Shown here: one piece after another, positions 17,164-26,537 of the stretch | Layout of the letters: the number at the start of each line of letters is the position of its first letter | Position numbering within the stretch: position 1 is the stretch's first letter | DNA from: CAMAVH01 sp046297835 | GTDB lineage: Bacteria; Pseudomonadota; Alphaproteobacteria; SMXQ01 | Assembly: GCA_046297835.1 (NCBI GenBank) | Contig: JBKBHI010000003.1 | Span: forward strand, 248,001-312,000 | Direction of reading: 5' to 3' | DNA: 64,000 bases | Translations under genes and position numbers: made by a program | The notes under the pieces: model-generated | What the model was told of the DNA's origin: nothing | Seen by the model: only the letters and a program-made list of their open reading frames with translations | The model's database searches: none

Positions 17164-18153
17164 CTAGACGTTCACGCGCTTCATCTGCCCCGCCGGATAG
17201 CGCGTGCCGGCGGCCGCGCCGGGCGGCAGCGCCGCGTCGAGCCGCGCCAATTCGTCCGGCGCGAGGACGATCTCGGCAGCTTTCAGGTTGTCTTCGAGAT
17301 GGGCGCGGGTTTTCGCGCCGGGAATCGGGAAGACGTCGCCGCCTTGCGCCAGCAGCCAGGCGAGCGCGATCTGCGGCGCGCTCGCGCCCTTGGCGGCGGC
17401 GATGTCCTCCACGGCGGCGAGCAATTCCATGTTGCGCTCGATGTTGCCGGCCTGGAAACGGGGCATGTCATGGCGGCGGTCGTCGGCCGGCAGGTCGCTC
17501 TCGCGGCGGAACTGGCCGGTGAGCAGGCCGCGGTTCAGCGGCGCATAGGCCATGAAAGCCATGCCGAACTCGCGGCAGGCGGCGAGATTGCCCCTCTCCT
17601 CCGCGTCCCGCGAGAACAGCGAATATTCCATCTGCAGCGAGGCGATGGGATGGATTTTGCGCGCGCGCCGCACCGAGTCGGCGGAGGCTTCCGACAGGCC
17701 GATATAGCGCGCCTTGCCCTGCTCGACGAGCTTGGCCATGGCCGCGACGCTTTCCTCGACCGGCACGTTGGGATCGACGCGCGACATGCACCAGACGTCG
17801 AGGCAATCGATGCCGAGGCGCTTGAGGCTGTCCTCGCACATGGCGATGAGGTAATCGGCGCGGCCGCCGCCGCGCGCGGCGTCCATGTCCTTCTCGCGCG
17901 GGCTGCCCGACTTGGAATGGATGACGACCTTGTCGCGCCGGCCCTTGATCGCTTGGGCGATCAACCGCTGATTATGGCCCTTGCCGTAGCTCGCCGAGGT
18001 ATCGATGAAGTTGCAGCCCATTTCGAGGGCGCGGTCGAGCGTGGCGAGCGATTCGGCGTCGTCGCCGTCCCCGTATGCGCCCGACATGCCCATGCAGCCG
18101 AGGCCGAGCGGCGACACCATCAGGTCGGTCGCGCCGAAACGCCGCTGTTTCAT
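17164..18153 (-). CDS. Aldo/keto reductase with altered catalytic His
   Basis: This 329-residue TIM-barrel protein belongs to the aldo/keto reductase superfamily (AKR13-like branch). Of the catalytic tetrad, Asp51 and Tyr56 (FIDTSASYG) and Lys81 (VIHSKSG) are present. At the fourth position, where relatives read YYQHRVDP, this protein reads VWCMSRVDP, so the usual His is Ser124. NADPH-binding elements near the C-terminus (IPGAKTRAHLEDNL) are intact. The His is less essential than the Tyr in the superfamily, so activity may persist with changed substrate preference. The MFS gene follows 3 bases downstream. Confidence 0.88.
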   Translation of the reverse strand: MKQRRFGATDLMVSPLGLGCMGMSGAYGDGDDAESLATLDRALEMGCNFIDTSASYGKGHNQRLIAQAIKGRRDKVVIHSKSGSPREKDMDAARGGGRADYLIAMCEDSLKRLGIDCLDVWCMSRVDPNVPVEESVAAMAKLVEQGKARYIGLSEASADSVRRARKIHPIASLQMEYSLFSRDAEERGNLAACREFGMAFMAYAPLNRGLLTGQFRRESDLPADDRRHDMPRFQAGNIERNMELLAAVEDIAAAKGASAPQIALAWLLAQGGDVFPIPGAKTRAHLEDNLKAAEIVLAPDELARLDAALPPGAAAGTRYPAGQMKRVNV

Positions 18154-18251
18154 GTTTTCTCTCCCTGTTCGCTCCGAACGCTATCGCCATCCCGCATAGG
18201 TAGCAAGGCAGGCTCTTTGCAGCGTGACGCGGCCCGCCTACACTGGCCGCC

Positions 18252-18665
18252 ATGCCCGATTTCGTTTTGCACCCCCGCCTCGCCGCCGACACGCGCGCCA
18301 TCGCCGAACTGCCGCTGTGCCGCGTCCTGCTGATGAACGACAGCCGCTTTCCCTGGCTGATCCTGGTTCCGAGGCGGGCGGGCGCGCGCGAGCTCGTCGA
18401 TCTCGCGCCGGAGGACCGGCGGCGGCTCGCCGAGGAGACCGACGCCGCCGCGCGGGCGCTGCGCGACGCATGCCCGACCGACAAGCTCAACATCGCCGCC
18501 ATCGGCAACATCGTCGAGCAATTGCACGTGCACATCGTCGCGCGGCGCAAGGGCGACGCGGCCTGGCCCGGCGTGGTCTGGGGCCACGGCGCCGCCACGC
18601 CTTACGAGCCGGCGACGGCGGCGGCGCTCGCCGCCGACCTCGCGCGCCGACTGATGACGGAATAG
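18252..18665 (+). CDS. HIT domain protein
   Basis: This 137-residue protein is a histidine-triad nucleotide-binding/hydrolase. The triad region reads EQLHVHIVARR with His92 and His94; the first triad position is Gln90 rather than His, as in a common proteobacterial subgroup. The family segments SRFPWLILVPRR (residues 31-42) and DKLNIAAIGN precede it, and the tail AAWPGVVWGHG follows. Substrates of the family are adenosine polyphosphates or AMP-lysine type adducts. It is transcribed alone, divergently from the aldo/keto reductase. Confidence 0.88.
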   Translation: MPDFVLHPRLAADTRAIAELPLCRVLLMNDSRFPWLILVPRRAGARELVDLAPEDRRRLAEETDAAARALRDACPTDKLNIAAIGNIVEQLHVHIVARRKGDAAWPGVVWGHGAATPYEPATAAALAADLARRLMTE

Positions 18666-18768
18666 TGACAGCGCCGTGCCGGCCAAGCGCTCTGGCGCGG
18701 CGGACGGAAACACGGTCAAATGACGGCGGATGCCGCGGCATCCGCGGCCACATGCAGGGGGAGCGGCC

Positions 18769-21700
18769 TTGGACGGCGGCGACGGCAAGCCATTCGCGGA
18801 CGCGGACGCCGCGGACAGCGACAAGAGCAAGCATCAGGACGGCTTGAAGCGCGCGCTCGATCTCGCGGCGCGCGCCGTCGTGGTCGGCGCGATCTGCTTC
18901 GCCGTGAGCTGGGCGGCGGTGACGCTGACGCGCACCACCGGCTCGGTCGCCGCGATCTGGCCCTCGACCGCGATCCTGCTCGGCGTGCTGCTGCGCGCTC
19001 AGCCGCGCCGCTGGCCGGCCTATCTGCTTGCCGGCTACGCCGCCGGCTGCGCCGCCAACCTGATCCACGGCGACAGCCTGCCGATCGCCGCCGGCCTGCC
19101 GCTCGGCAATCTGGTCGAGACGCTCGCCGCCGCCATCTTCCTGCGCCGCTGCTTCCCGGCCGGCGTCGAACTCGGCGAAATCCGCCAGCTCGCCGCCGTG
19201 GTCGTCGTCGGCATGATCGCCGCCGCCGCCTGCGGCGCGACGATCGGCGCCGCGATCCTCGATGCGGCCTACGGCGGCAGCTTCTGGCGCGCTTGGTTCA
19301 ACTGGTGGACCGGCGTCGGCACCGGCATCCTCATCATCCTGCCCTTCATCCTCGCCTGGCGGCCGGCGGAGGACGAAACGGGCCCCGCCATCGCGCGTCC
19401 CGGCGAAAGCCTGCTCGCGGTCGGCAGCGCGCTGGCCGGCGGCGCGCTGGTGTTCAGCCAGCAGACGGTGTCGCTGCTCTACAGCGTGTTCCCGCTGCTG
19501 ATCTGGGCGGCGCTGCGTCTCGGCGTGCTGACCACGGCGGCCGTCTGCCTCGCCATCGCCGCCGTCGCCGTGCCGCTCACCGCCTTCGGCTACGGCCCGC
19601 TCGCCGCGCTCGATCTGGCGCTCGATTTCAAGCTGCGCCTGCTGCAGACCTTCCTCGCGGTCGTCACCTTCACCGCGCTGTCGGTCGCCATCGTGCTGCA
19701 ACGCCGCGCCGAGGTCGAGCAGGCGCTGCGCGCCAGCGAGCAGCGCTTCCGCGACTTCGCCGACGCGATCTCCGACCGCTTCTGGGAGACCGACGAGCGC
19801 CACCGCTTCACCTGGCGGCTCGAGCCGAGCGAGCGGCTGCGGCTGTGGCCGTCGATCATCGGCAAGACGCGCTGGGAGCTGGCCGGCGGCGATCCGGCGC
19901 GCGATCCGTTCTGGCGCAAGCACCGCGACGATCTCGACGCGCGCCGGCCGTTCCGCGATTTCCGCTACAGCCTGCGCGATCCCGACGGCCGCTTGCGCTT
20001 CCGCTCGATCAGCGGCAAGCCGATCTACGCCGCGAACGGCAAGTTCCTCGGCTATCGCGGCACCTCGACCGACATCACCGACAACATGGAGAACGAGCTG
20101 CTGGCGACGCGACTCGGCCGCGTGGTCGACGAGGCGCTCAACGAGATCTACATCATCGACGTCGAGACGCACCGCTTCATGTTCGCCAATCGGCGCGCGC
20201 GCGACAATCTCGGCTACGCCATGGACGAGCTCGTCGGCATGACGCTGCTCGATATCTGCCCGGGCATGAGCAAGGACGAGCTGGTGCGCCATTACGCCGA
20301 GCTCGATCTGCACCGCCACCAGACGCTGACGATGGAAACGCGCTACCAACGCAAGGATGGCAGCCATTACGTCGTCGAGACGCACATGCAGCGGTTCGAC
20401 GTCACCGGCCTGTCGCCGATCTACACGCTGATCGCCAACGATACGACGAACCGGCGACGAGTCTATTCCGAGCTGGCGTCGAAATCCTCGCTGCTACAGA
20501 CGACGCTCGACAACATGGCCGAGGGCCTCTGCGTCTACGACGAGAATTTCAAGCTCGCCGGCTACAACAAGAAATTCATCACCTTCCTCGGCCTGCCGCC
20601 GGACACCGTCCATCTCGGCGGCGACTACGCCTACAATGTCGCCAATTTCGCGCGCCATACGCTCGGCCTCAGCGAAGCCGAGATCCCGGCCTATGTCGCC
20701 GAGCGCGAAAGCGAGGCGCGCGGCCGCTTCAGCCGCCGCCAACTGCATCGCCGCCCCGACGGCACGATCATCTCGTCGAACCGCCGGCCGATGCCGGGCG
20801 GCGGCTTTGTCACCACCTTCTCCGACATCACCGAGCGCGTGCAGACCGAGGAGGCGCTGCGCCTGTCGACGGCGGAATTGCAGGAGACCAAGGCCAGCTT
20901 CGAAGCGGCGATTCTCGCCAGCCGGCAGATCCTTTACGAATGGGACCTCGGCGACAACAACATGCGCTGGTCGGGCGAGACGGCGGCGCTGCTCGGCTAC
21001 GCGCCCGAGGAGCTCGGCGGACTTGAGCGCTTCATGCGCTACATCCACCCCGAGGACCTCCCCCGCGTCGAGGCCGAAGCGCGGCGCGAGGAGGAGATCG
21101 GCGTCTCGTTCAATCTCGAATACCGCCTGCGCCACAAAAGCGGCCATTACGTCAACGTCTCCGACAGCGGCGTCTATCTTTCGGGCCGCGCCGGCAAGGC
21201 CAAGCGCGTCGTCGGCTTCATCGCCGACGTGACCTTGCAGAAATCCGCCGCCGAATCGCTGCGCCATTCCGACAAGATGATGGCCATCGGCCAGCTCACC
21301 GGCGGCATCGCCCACGATTTCAACAACCTGCTGGCCATCGTGCGCGGCAATCTCGAGCTGCTGGCCGAGGATTTGGCCGAGGACAGCAAGCTGCGCCAGC
21401 GCATCGAGACGGCGACAGCCGCGGCCGACCGCGGGGCCGCCCTCACCCAGCGCCTGCTCGCCTTCGCGCGCAAACAGCCGCTGGAGCCGCAAGTGAGCCA
21501 TCTCAACCGCCTGATCGCCGACATGAACGAGCTGCTGCGCCGCTCGCTGCCGGCGACTATCGCGCTCGACACCAGCCTGGCGGACGATCTCTGGCTCACC
21601 GCCATCGACCAAAACGGTTTGGAAAGCGCGCTGCTCAACCTGGTGCTGAACGCCCGCGACGCCATGCCGCAGGGCGGCCGCATCTCCATCGCCACGGCCA

Positions 21701-22401
21701 ACACGCGGCTCGACGAGGCGTTCACCGCCGGTCTGCCCGACGTCAAGCCGGGACAGTATGTGATGCTCGCGGTGAGCGACGACGGGCTCGGCATGTCCGC
21801 CGACGTGAAGCAGCGCGTGTTCGATCCGTTCTTCACCACGAAAGACGCGGGGCGCGGCAGCGGCCTCGGCCTCGCCATGGTCTACGGCTTCGTGAAACAG
21901 TCGCGGGGCCACATCGCGGTCGACAGCGAGCCGGGCCTCGGCACCACCTTCCGCCTCTACCTGCCGCGCGACGTTTCCGCCGCGCAAGCGGAACCGGCGG
22001 CGCACAACCCGGCGGCCAAGAGCGACGCCGCCGCCGGCGAACTGGTGCTGATCGTCGAGGACGACCCCGACGTCCGCCAACTCGCCACCGCCATGATCAA
22101 GAGCCTCGGCTACCGCACCCTGACCGCCGAGGACGCCGGCAGCGCCCTCGACATCCTGGCCGCCCAACCCGACATCGACCTGCTGTTCACCGACATCATT
22201 CTGCCAGGCGGCATGAACGGCGCCGAACTTGCCCAACTTGCCAGCGAACGCTACCCAGGGTTGAAGGTCCTCTACACTTCGGGCTATACCGAAAATGCTA
22301 ATATTCACGAGACTGGGACGGAGATGCGGCTGATCTCCAAGCCCTACCGGAAAACCGATTTGGCGCGTAAGCTTCGCCAAGTGCTCCAGGGAGAAGCATA
22401 A
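18769..22401 (+). CDS. Hybrid sensor histidine kinase (MASE1-PAS4-HisKA-HATPase-REC)
   Basis: This protein of about 1210 residues is a membrane-bound hybrid kinase. An N-terminal MASE1 domain (about residues 30-315, many helices, opening near SVAAIWPSTAILLG) anchors it. Four PAS domains follow: one with SEQRFRDFADAISDRFWETD, one with NEIYIIDVETHRFMFANR, one with DNMAEGLCVYDENF, and a PAS_3 with YEWDLGDNNMRWSG. HisKA has the autophosphorylated His in GGIAHDFNNLLAIV (about 850), then the HATPase N box LNLVLNARDAMP, and a C-terminal receiver with LLFTDIILPGG. I chose TTG 18769 because AGGGGGAG lies 5 bases upstream; an in-frame ATG at 18730 has no ribosome site. A receiver gene abuts the stop. 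Confidence 0.9.
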   Translation: MDGGDGKPFADADAADSDKSKHQDGLKRALDLAARAVVVGAICFAVSWAAVTLTRTTGSVAAIWPSTAILLGVLLRAQPRRWPAYLLAGYAAGCAANLIHGDSLPIAAGLPLGNLVETLAAAIFLRRCFPAGVELGEIRQLAAVVVVGMIAAAACGATIGAAILDAAYGGSFWRAWFNWWTGVGTGILIILPFILAWRPAEDETGPAIARPGESLLAVGSALAGGALVFSQQTVSLLYSVFPLLIWAALRLGVLTTAAVCLAIAAVAVPLTAFGYGPLAALDLALDFKLRLLQTFLAVVTFTALSVAIVLQRRAEVEQALRASEQRFRDFADAISDRFWETDERHRFTWRLEPSERLRLWPSIIGKTRWELAGGDPARDPFWRKHRDDLDARRPFRDFRYSLRDPDGRLRFRSISGKPIYAANGKFLGYRGTSTDITDNMENELLATRLGRVVDEALNEIYIIDVETHRFMFANRRARDNLGYAMDELVGMTLLDICPGMSKDELVRHYAELDLHRHQTLTMETRYQRKDGSHYVVETHMQRFDVTGLSPIYTLIANDTTNRRRVYSELASKSSLLQTTLDNMAEGLCVYDENFKLAGYNKKFITFLGLPPDTVHLGGDYAYNVANFARHTLGLSEAEIPAYVAERESEARGRFSRRQLHRRPDGTIISSNRRPMPGGGFVTTFSDITERVQTEEALRLSTAELQETKASFEAAILASRQILYEWDLGDNNMRWSGETAALLGYAPEELGGLERFMRYIHPEDLPRVEAEARREEEIGVSFNLEYRLRHKSGHYVNVSDSGVYLSGRAGKAKRVVGFIADVTLQKSAAESLRHSDKMMAIGQLTGGIAHDFNNLLAIVRGNLELLAEDLAEDSKLRQRIETATAAADRGAALTQRLLAFARKQPLEPQVSHLNRLIADMNELLRRSLPATIALDTSLADDLWLTAIDQNGLESALLNLVLNARDAMPQGGRISIATANTRLDEAFTAGLPDVKPGQYVMLAVSDDGLGMSADVKQRVFDPFFTTKDAGRGSGLGLAMVYGFVKQSRGHIAVDSEPGLGTTFRLYLPRDVSAAQAEPAAHNPAAKSDAAAGELVLIVEDDPDVRQLATAMIKSLGYRTLTAEDAGSALDILAAQPDIDLLFTDIILPGGMNGAELAQLASERYPGLKVLYTSGYTENANIHETGTEMRLISKPYRKTDLARKLRQVLQGEA

Positions 22402-22767
22402 ATGGCAAACAAGCGGCTGTTGGTGATCGACGACGAACCGGCCTTCGGCGAGTTCGTCAAAGAAGTGGCGGAACGTCTCGGGTATGAGGTGCGCGTGACC
22501 GTGCGCGCGGACGAGTTCGCCGAAATCTACGAAGCGTTCGCGCCGACCGTCATCGTCATGGATGTCGTGATGCCGGAAGTGGACGGCATCGAGCTGGTGC
22601 AATGGCTCGCCCAGGAGAAGTGCCAGGCGAAGATCCTCATCGTCACCGGCTACAACCCGCACTACGCCGACGCCGCCAAGCGCCTCGTCTCCGCCGGCGA
22701 CCTGCCGAGCGTGGAGACCCTCACCAAGCCCATCAGCCTCGCCGACCTGCGCGCGGCGCTCGCCTGA
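22402..22767 (+). CDS. Single-domain response regulator
   Basis: This 121-residue protein is a stand-alone CheY-like receiver. Acidic residues Asp10 and Asp11, the phosphoacceptor Asp54 (VIVMDVVMPEVDG) and Lys109 (TLTKPIS) are all present, and there is no output domain. Its ATG directly follows the TAA of the hybrid kinase without any intervening base, so the two are surely co-expressed. It may take phosphate from that kinase and pass it on by protein contact or through a phosphotransferase, or act as a phosphate sink; no Hpt protein is encoded nearby. Confidence 0.92.
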   Translation: MANKRLLVIDDEPAFGEFVKEVAERLGYEVRVTVRADEFAEIYEAFAPTVIVMDVVMPEVDGIELVQWLAQEKCQAKILIVTGYNPHYADAAKRLVSAGDLPSVETLTKPISLADLRAALA

Positions 22768-22787
22768 GCCGCGCGGCGGCGGCGCGC

Positions 22788-23858
22788 ATGAACCGCCTCA
22801 CCGCCGTTTCCGGCCTCGGCGGCAAAGGCCCCGCCTGCTTCCTGCTCGAAAGCGCCGGCCGCCGGCTGCTGCTCGATTTCGGCGAAGGGCCACAGCCCGG
22901 GCTGCTCCCCGACATCGATTCCATCGGCAAAATCGACGCGCTCGCGTTGTCGCATCAGCACGCCGACCATCTCGGCGCGCTACGTTTTCTTGGGCGCATC
23001 GGCGATCCGCCGGTGTTCGCCAGCGCTTATGTCGCGCGCAGCGTCAGCGGACCGGTCCACGCCCTGCCCCTGCAAGGCCGCGCCGAGATCGCCGGCATCG
23101 CCGTGACGACCGGACGTTCGGGCCATGCGCCCGGCGGCCTATGGCTGCATTTCGCCGTCGCCGACGGCCTGCTCTACATGGGCGACAATTGCGACGAATC
23201 GCCGCTCTATGCCGCCGACGCGCCGCCACCGGCGGCGACCGCGATTCTCGACGCCTCCTACGGCGCTTACGACGCGCCGCTGGCCGATTGCGAAGCCGCG
23301 CTCGACGCGCTCGTCGCGCGGCCCGGCCGCCTTTTGCTGCCGCTGCCAGCGCAAGGCCGCGGTCCGGAAATCGCGTTGCATCTTTTGCGGCGCGGCGTGC
23401 CGACCTATCTCGACGAGGAAAACCGCAAGGTCGTCGCCGCACTGCTGGACGAGCCTAGCTTCGTGCGCCCGCCAGCACGGAGCGATCTCGCCCGCCTGCT
23501 TGCGGCGAGCGCGGCTTCGCCCGCCCAGGCCAAAGCGATTCTCGTCGCGCCGGCCACGCTCAAAAGCGAACTGGCGCAACGCCTGATCGCCGAACGGGCG
23601 GACGCGGCGGACATCAGCATCGTCTTCACCGGCTACACGCCGCCAGGTACGCAAGCCGGCGATCTATTAGATAGAGGACAGGCGGAGTTTCTGCGCTGGA
23701 ACATCCATCCCCGCCTCCGCGACAACGCCGCGCTGGTCCGCGCCATCGGCGCGCGGCAGGTTCTGCCCGCCTTCGGCGATGCCGACAAGGCGCGCGCAGC
23801 CTGGGAGCGCGCCTTCGCGCCGGCCAGCGTCTTGCTGGACGGGACTTGCCCGCTCTAA
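22788..23858 (+). CDS. Metallo-beta-lactamase-fold hydrolase (RNase J-like layout)
   Basis: This 356-residue protein has the MBL fold. The metal-binding signature SHQHADH is at residues 55-61, a later His occurs in RSGHAPGG, and an Asp ligand lies in YMGDN. A beta-CASP-like insertion appears to follow (about residues 190-300), which would place it with RNase J/Z-type or exonuclease-like proteins, but I cannot confirm nuclease activity from motifs. The ATG 22788-22790 follows the receiver gene by 20 bases. The stop overlaps the last 4 bases of the convergent permease gene. Confidence 0.75.
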   Translation: MNRLTAVSGLGGKGPACFLLESAGRRLLLDFGEGPQPGLLPDIDSIGKIDALALSHQHADHLGALRFLGRIGDPPVFASAYVARSVSGPVHALPLQGRAEIAGIAVTTGRSGHAPGGLWLHFAVADGLLYMGDNCDESPLYAADAPPPAATAILDASYGAYDAPLADCEAALDALVARPGRLLLPLPAQGRGPEIALHLLRRGVPTYLDEENRKVVAALLDEPSFVRPPARSDLARLLAASAASPAQAKAILVAPATLKSELAQRLIAERADAADISIVFTGYTPPGTQAGDLLDRGQAEFLRWNIHPRLRDNAALVRAIGARQVLPAFGDADKARAAWERAFAPASVLLDGTCPL

Positions 23859-25516
23859 GCGTCGATCTTTTTATAAAGCGCGCTCATCGCCACCAGAATC
23901 GCGGTCGAGGAAAAGATGGCGAGCACGCTGAGCGCCATGCCGAGGCCCGGCGAACCTTGCGCGAATTGGTTGAACACGAAGGTCGCGACCGTCCGCATGC
24001 CCGACGGCGCGAGCATGATCGACGCCACGAGCTCGCGCGAGGCGATGGCGAACACCAGCAGCATCGCCACCATCAGGTTCGGCGCGATCAGCGGCAGCAG
24101 GATTTTCCACAGCGTGCGGCCGACGCCGGCCCCGCTCACGCGCGCGGCGGCATCGAGCGACGCGCCGACCTGGCGCAGCCCTGCGCCGACATAGCGTACC
24201 GGATAGGGCAGCAGCAGGCAGACATAGGCGAGCAGCAGCACGGCTGCCGTGTTGTAGACCGGGAACGGCCACCAGGTCCGGTTCCAGGCGAGGATCAAGC
24301 CGACAGCGATGACCATGCCGGGCAAGGCGTTGGGCATGATCGAGAGGGCGTCGACGAGAGAGCGGCCGCGCATCTGCGTGCGCACCGTCACGTAAGCGGC
24401 GAGGCCGCCGAGCAGCCCCGCGCCCAGCGCGGCGACGGCGGCGAGCCATAGGCTGTTCCACAAAGCGTCGAGCGCGCCGCTCTGATTGGCGAAGACCGCA
24501 TCGAAATGGCGCAGGCCCATGTTGCTCCAGGTCAGGCCGCCGGACAGGGTCTGGCTGAAGGCGGTCAGCGTCACCGCGCCGACCGGCACGATGACGGCGA
24601 GAAAGGCGCAAAGCGCGAAGAAGACCAGCGCCGGCCAGCGCCAGCGACCGAGCGCGATCAGCGGCGCTTGGCCATGCTTGCCGGACACGGCGATGTAGGA
24701 GCGCCGCGTCACCAGCCAATGCTGGAGCAAGAAGGCGGCGAGCGCGAGGGTGACGAGGCCGAGCGACAGAATCGCCGCGCCCGGCAGGTCGATCGGCCAG
24801 TCGGCGAATTTCTCCTCGATGCTGGTGACGAGGACGAGGAACTGGCTGCGCCGGCCGAGGGCCGAGGGCGTGCCGTATTCCTCGATGGTGAGCGCGAAGA
24901 CCAGCAAAAGGCTGGCCGCCAGTCCCGGCAGGGACAGCGGCAGCGTGATGCGCCAGAAGGCGTAGAGCGGCCCCGCCCCCGCGACGCGGCCGACGTCGGC
25001 GAAACGCCGGCCGATCACCGCAAGCGTGCGCGACAAGGCGAAATAGACCACCGGGAATAGATGCAGCGTCATCACGATGATGATGCCCGGCAAGGAGAAC
25101 AGCAGGTCGCCGGCGCTGAAACCGAAAAGCTGCGTGCTGTAGCCCGCCGGCTGCAAGGTCAGCACCCAAGCGAAAGCGCCGATATAGGGCGGAACCATGA
25201 AGGGAATGAGAAACAGCAGATCCCACAAGCCGGCCCACGGCAGATCGCTCATGCCGCGCAGCACCGCGAGCGGCAGCGCGAAGATCAGGCAGCCGAGCGC
25301 GACGCCGAGGCCGAGGGTCAGAGTGTTGAGGAACAGCTCGGGCAAACGCTCGTCGGACAAGACGACGCCGAGGTTGGAGAACGGCTCGCGCAACGAGCTT
25401 TCGCTCAAATGCGGAAAGATCGCCTGCAAGGCGACGAAGAGAATCGGCAAGCCGACGACGATCGCGAGCCCCGCGAGGGAAAGCCCGAGAATGACGCCGC
25501 CGCCTTGCCGTTCCAT
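23855..25516 (-). CDS. ABC transporter permease, Fe(III)-type, fused double domain
   Basis: This 553-residue inner-membrane protein has two BPD_transp_1 units in one chain, the FbpB/SfuB/HitB architecture for ferric ion import. Each half has about six helices and an EAA-type loop: in the first half RTLAVIGRRFADVGRVAGAGPL, in the second RQVGASLDAAARVSGAGVG. It is the third gene of an operon in the order ATPase, binding protein, permease, with 26 bases between the binding-protein stop and its ATG. Thiamine or phosphonate permeases share the layout, so iron is the likeliest but not the only substrate. Confidence 0.85.
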   Translation of the reverse strand: MERQGGGVILGLSLAGLAIVVGLPILFVALQAIFPHLSESSLREPFSNLGVVLSDERLPELFLNTLTLGLGVALGCLIFALPLAVLRGMSDLPWAGLWDLLFLIPFMVPPYIGAFAWVLTLQPAGYSTQLFGFSAGDLLFSLPGIIIVMTLHLFPVVYFALSRTLAVIGRRFADVGRVAGAGPLYAFWRITLPLSLPGLAASLLLVFALTIEEYGTPSALGRRSQFLVLVTSIEEKFADWPIDLPGAAILSLGLVTLALAAFLLQHWLVTRRSYIAVSGKHGQAPLIALGRWRWPALVFFALCAFLAVIVPVGAVTLTAFSQTLSGGLTWSNMGLRHFDAVFANQSGALDALWNSLWLAAVAALGAGLLGGLAAYVTVRTQMRGRSLVDALSIMPNALPGMVIAVGLILAWNRTWWPFPVYNTAAVLLLAYVCLLLPYPVRYVGAGLRQVGASLDAAARVSGAGVGRTLWKILLPLIAPNLMVAMLLVFAIASRELVASIMLAPSGMRTVATFVFNQFAQGSPGLGMALSVLAIFSSTAILVAMSALYKKIDA

Positions 25517-25542
25517 GATCGTTTACGCTTCTCTGATGACGT

Positions 25543-26499
25543 TTACTTCAAGCCCATCGTCGCCTTGAACTTGGCGAGGGTCTCGGCGCGCTTGGAGGCG
25601 GTGCTCTCTTCGACGGCGAGCAGCTTGATGTCGTTCCAGCCCGCGCGCTTGGCGGCGATGTCGGTGCGCGCCGGCAGGAGATAGACGTCGGCGACGATCT
25701 TCTGACCTTCATCCGACAGCATGTAGTCGATGAACCGCTTGGCGGCCTCGGGATTCTTGGTCGTCTTGAGGATCATGGCCGGACGCGCTTCGAGCACGGT
25801 GCCGGAAGACGGGTAGATCACTTCGATCTGCTCGCCTTTGGTCTTGGCTTCCAGCGAAATGTAATCGACGCCGCCGATCACCGCCGCCTTGGCGCCCTGC
25901 ATCACCGGATTGAGCGCCTGCGCGTTGGCGCCCGGGACGATCGTGCCGTTGGCCTTCAGCGTCTCGAAATAGCCCCAGCCGAAATTCGGCAGGGCGGTGA
26001 GGCCGCTGACGAGGCCATAAGCCGCGCCCGACGAAGACGGATCGGGCATGGTCAGCATATCCTTGTATTCGGGCTTGGCGAGATCGGCCCAATCGGCCGG
26101 CTTGGTCTTGCCCGACTTGGGATTCCAAATGATCGCCAGCGCCGCCGCGCCCTGCGCGACATAATACTGATCCTTCAAGGCCGCCGGCACGTTCTTGGCG
26201 TTGGGCGATTCATAGGCGAGCAGCTGGTCCTTCGCCTTCATGTCGATCGCGGTGTCCCAGGCGGCGGAGATCAGGACGTCGGCCTGCGGATTGGCGCTCT
26301 CGGCCTGCAGGCGGGCCATCAGCTGGCCGGTGGTCGCCTGAAAGACGTTGACCTTGGTGCCGGTCTGCTTCTCGAAGCCTTTGGCCAAATTGTCGATCAG
26401 GCTGGCCGGATTGGCGGTGTAGACCGTGAGTTGCTGGGCCTGAGCGGCGCCGGCGAGCATGGACGCGGCCAGCGCGAGGCCGAGGATCGTACGGGTCAT
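25543..26499 (-). CDS. ABC transporter substrate-binding protein, Fe(III)-type
   Basis: This 318-residue periplasmic protein has a clear signal peptide (about residues 1-21, ending GAAQAQ) and a class II binding-protein fold. The start of the mature chain, QLTVYTANPASLIDNLAKGFEKQTG, is typical of FbpA-like and thiamine/2-aminoethylphosphonate binding proteins. Further family segments are ADVLISAAWD, PDPSSSGAAYG, and the C-terminal KRFIDYMLSDEGQKI. The two adjacent Tyr residues that hold iron in classical FbpA are not obvious in the expected region, so another ligand remains possible. It is the middle gene of the importer operon. Confidence 0.85.
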   Translation of the reverse strand: MTRTILGLALAASMLAGAAQAQQLTVYTANPASLIDNLAKGFEKQTGTKVNVFQATTGQLMARLQAESANPQADVLISAAWDTAIDMKAKDQLLAYESPNAKNVPAALKDQYYVAQGAAALAIIWNPKSGKTKPADWADLAKPEYKDMLTMPDPSSSGAAYGLVSGLTALPNFGWGYFETLKANGTIVPGANAQALNPVMQGAKAAVIGGVDYISLEAKTKGEQIEVIYPSSGTVLEARPAMILKTTKNPEAAKRFIDYMLSDEGQKIVADVYLLPARTDIAAKRAGWNDIKLLAVEESTASKRAETLAKFKATMGLK

Positions 26500-26537
26500 T
26501 TAAAATCTCCTATGGTCTGTGGAAGGCGAAAGGGTGA

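Noticed and set aside
18487..20385. A 632-codon reverse-strand frame across MASE1 and the first PAS
   Set aside because: It is a mirror of the GC-rich forward gene and shows no domain, signal peptide or ribosome site.
20494..22662. A very long open frame (over 700 codons) on the reverse strand opposite the first hybrid kinase
   Set aside because: It overlaps the kinase catalytic and receiver domains completely. The encoded sequence is low-complexity (Gly/Ala/Arg/Val/His-rich) with no domain. GC-rich genomes give such shadows.
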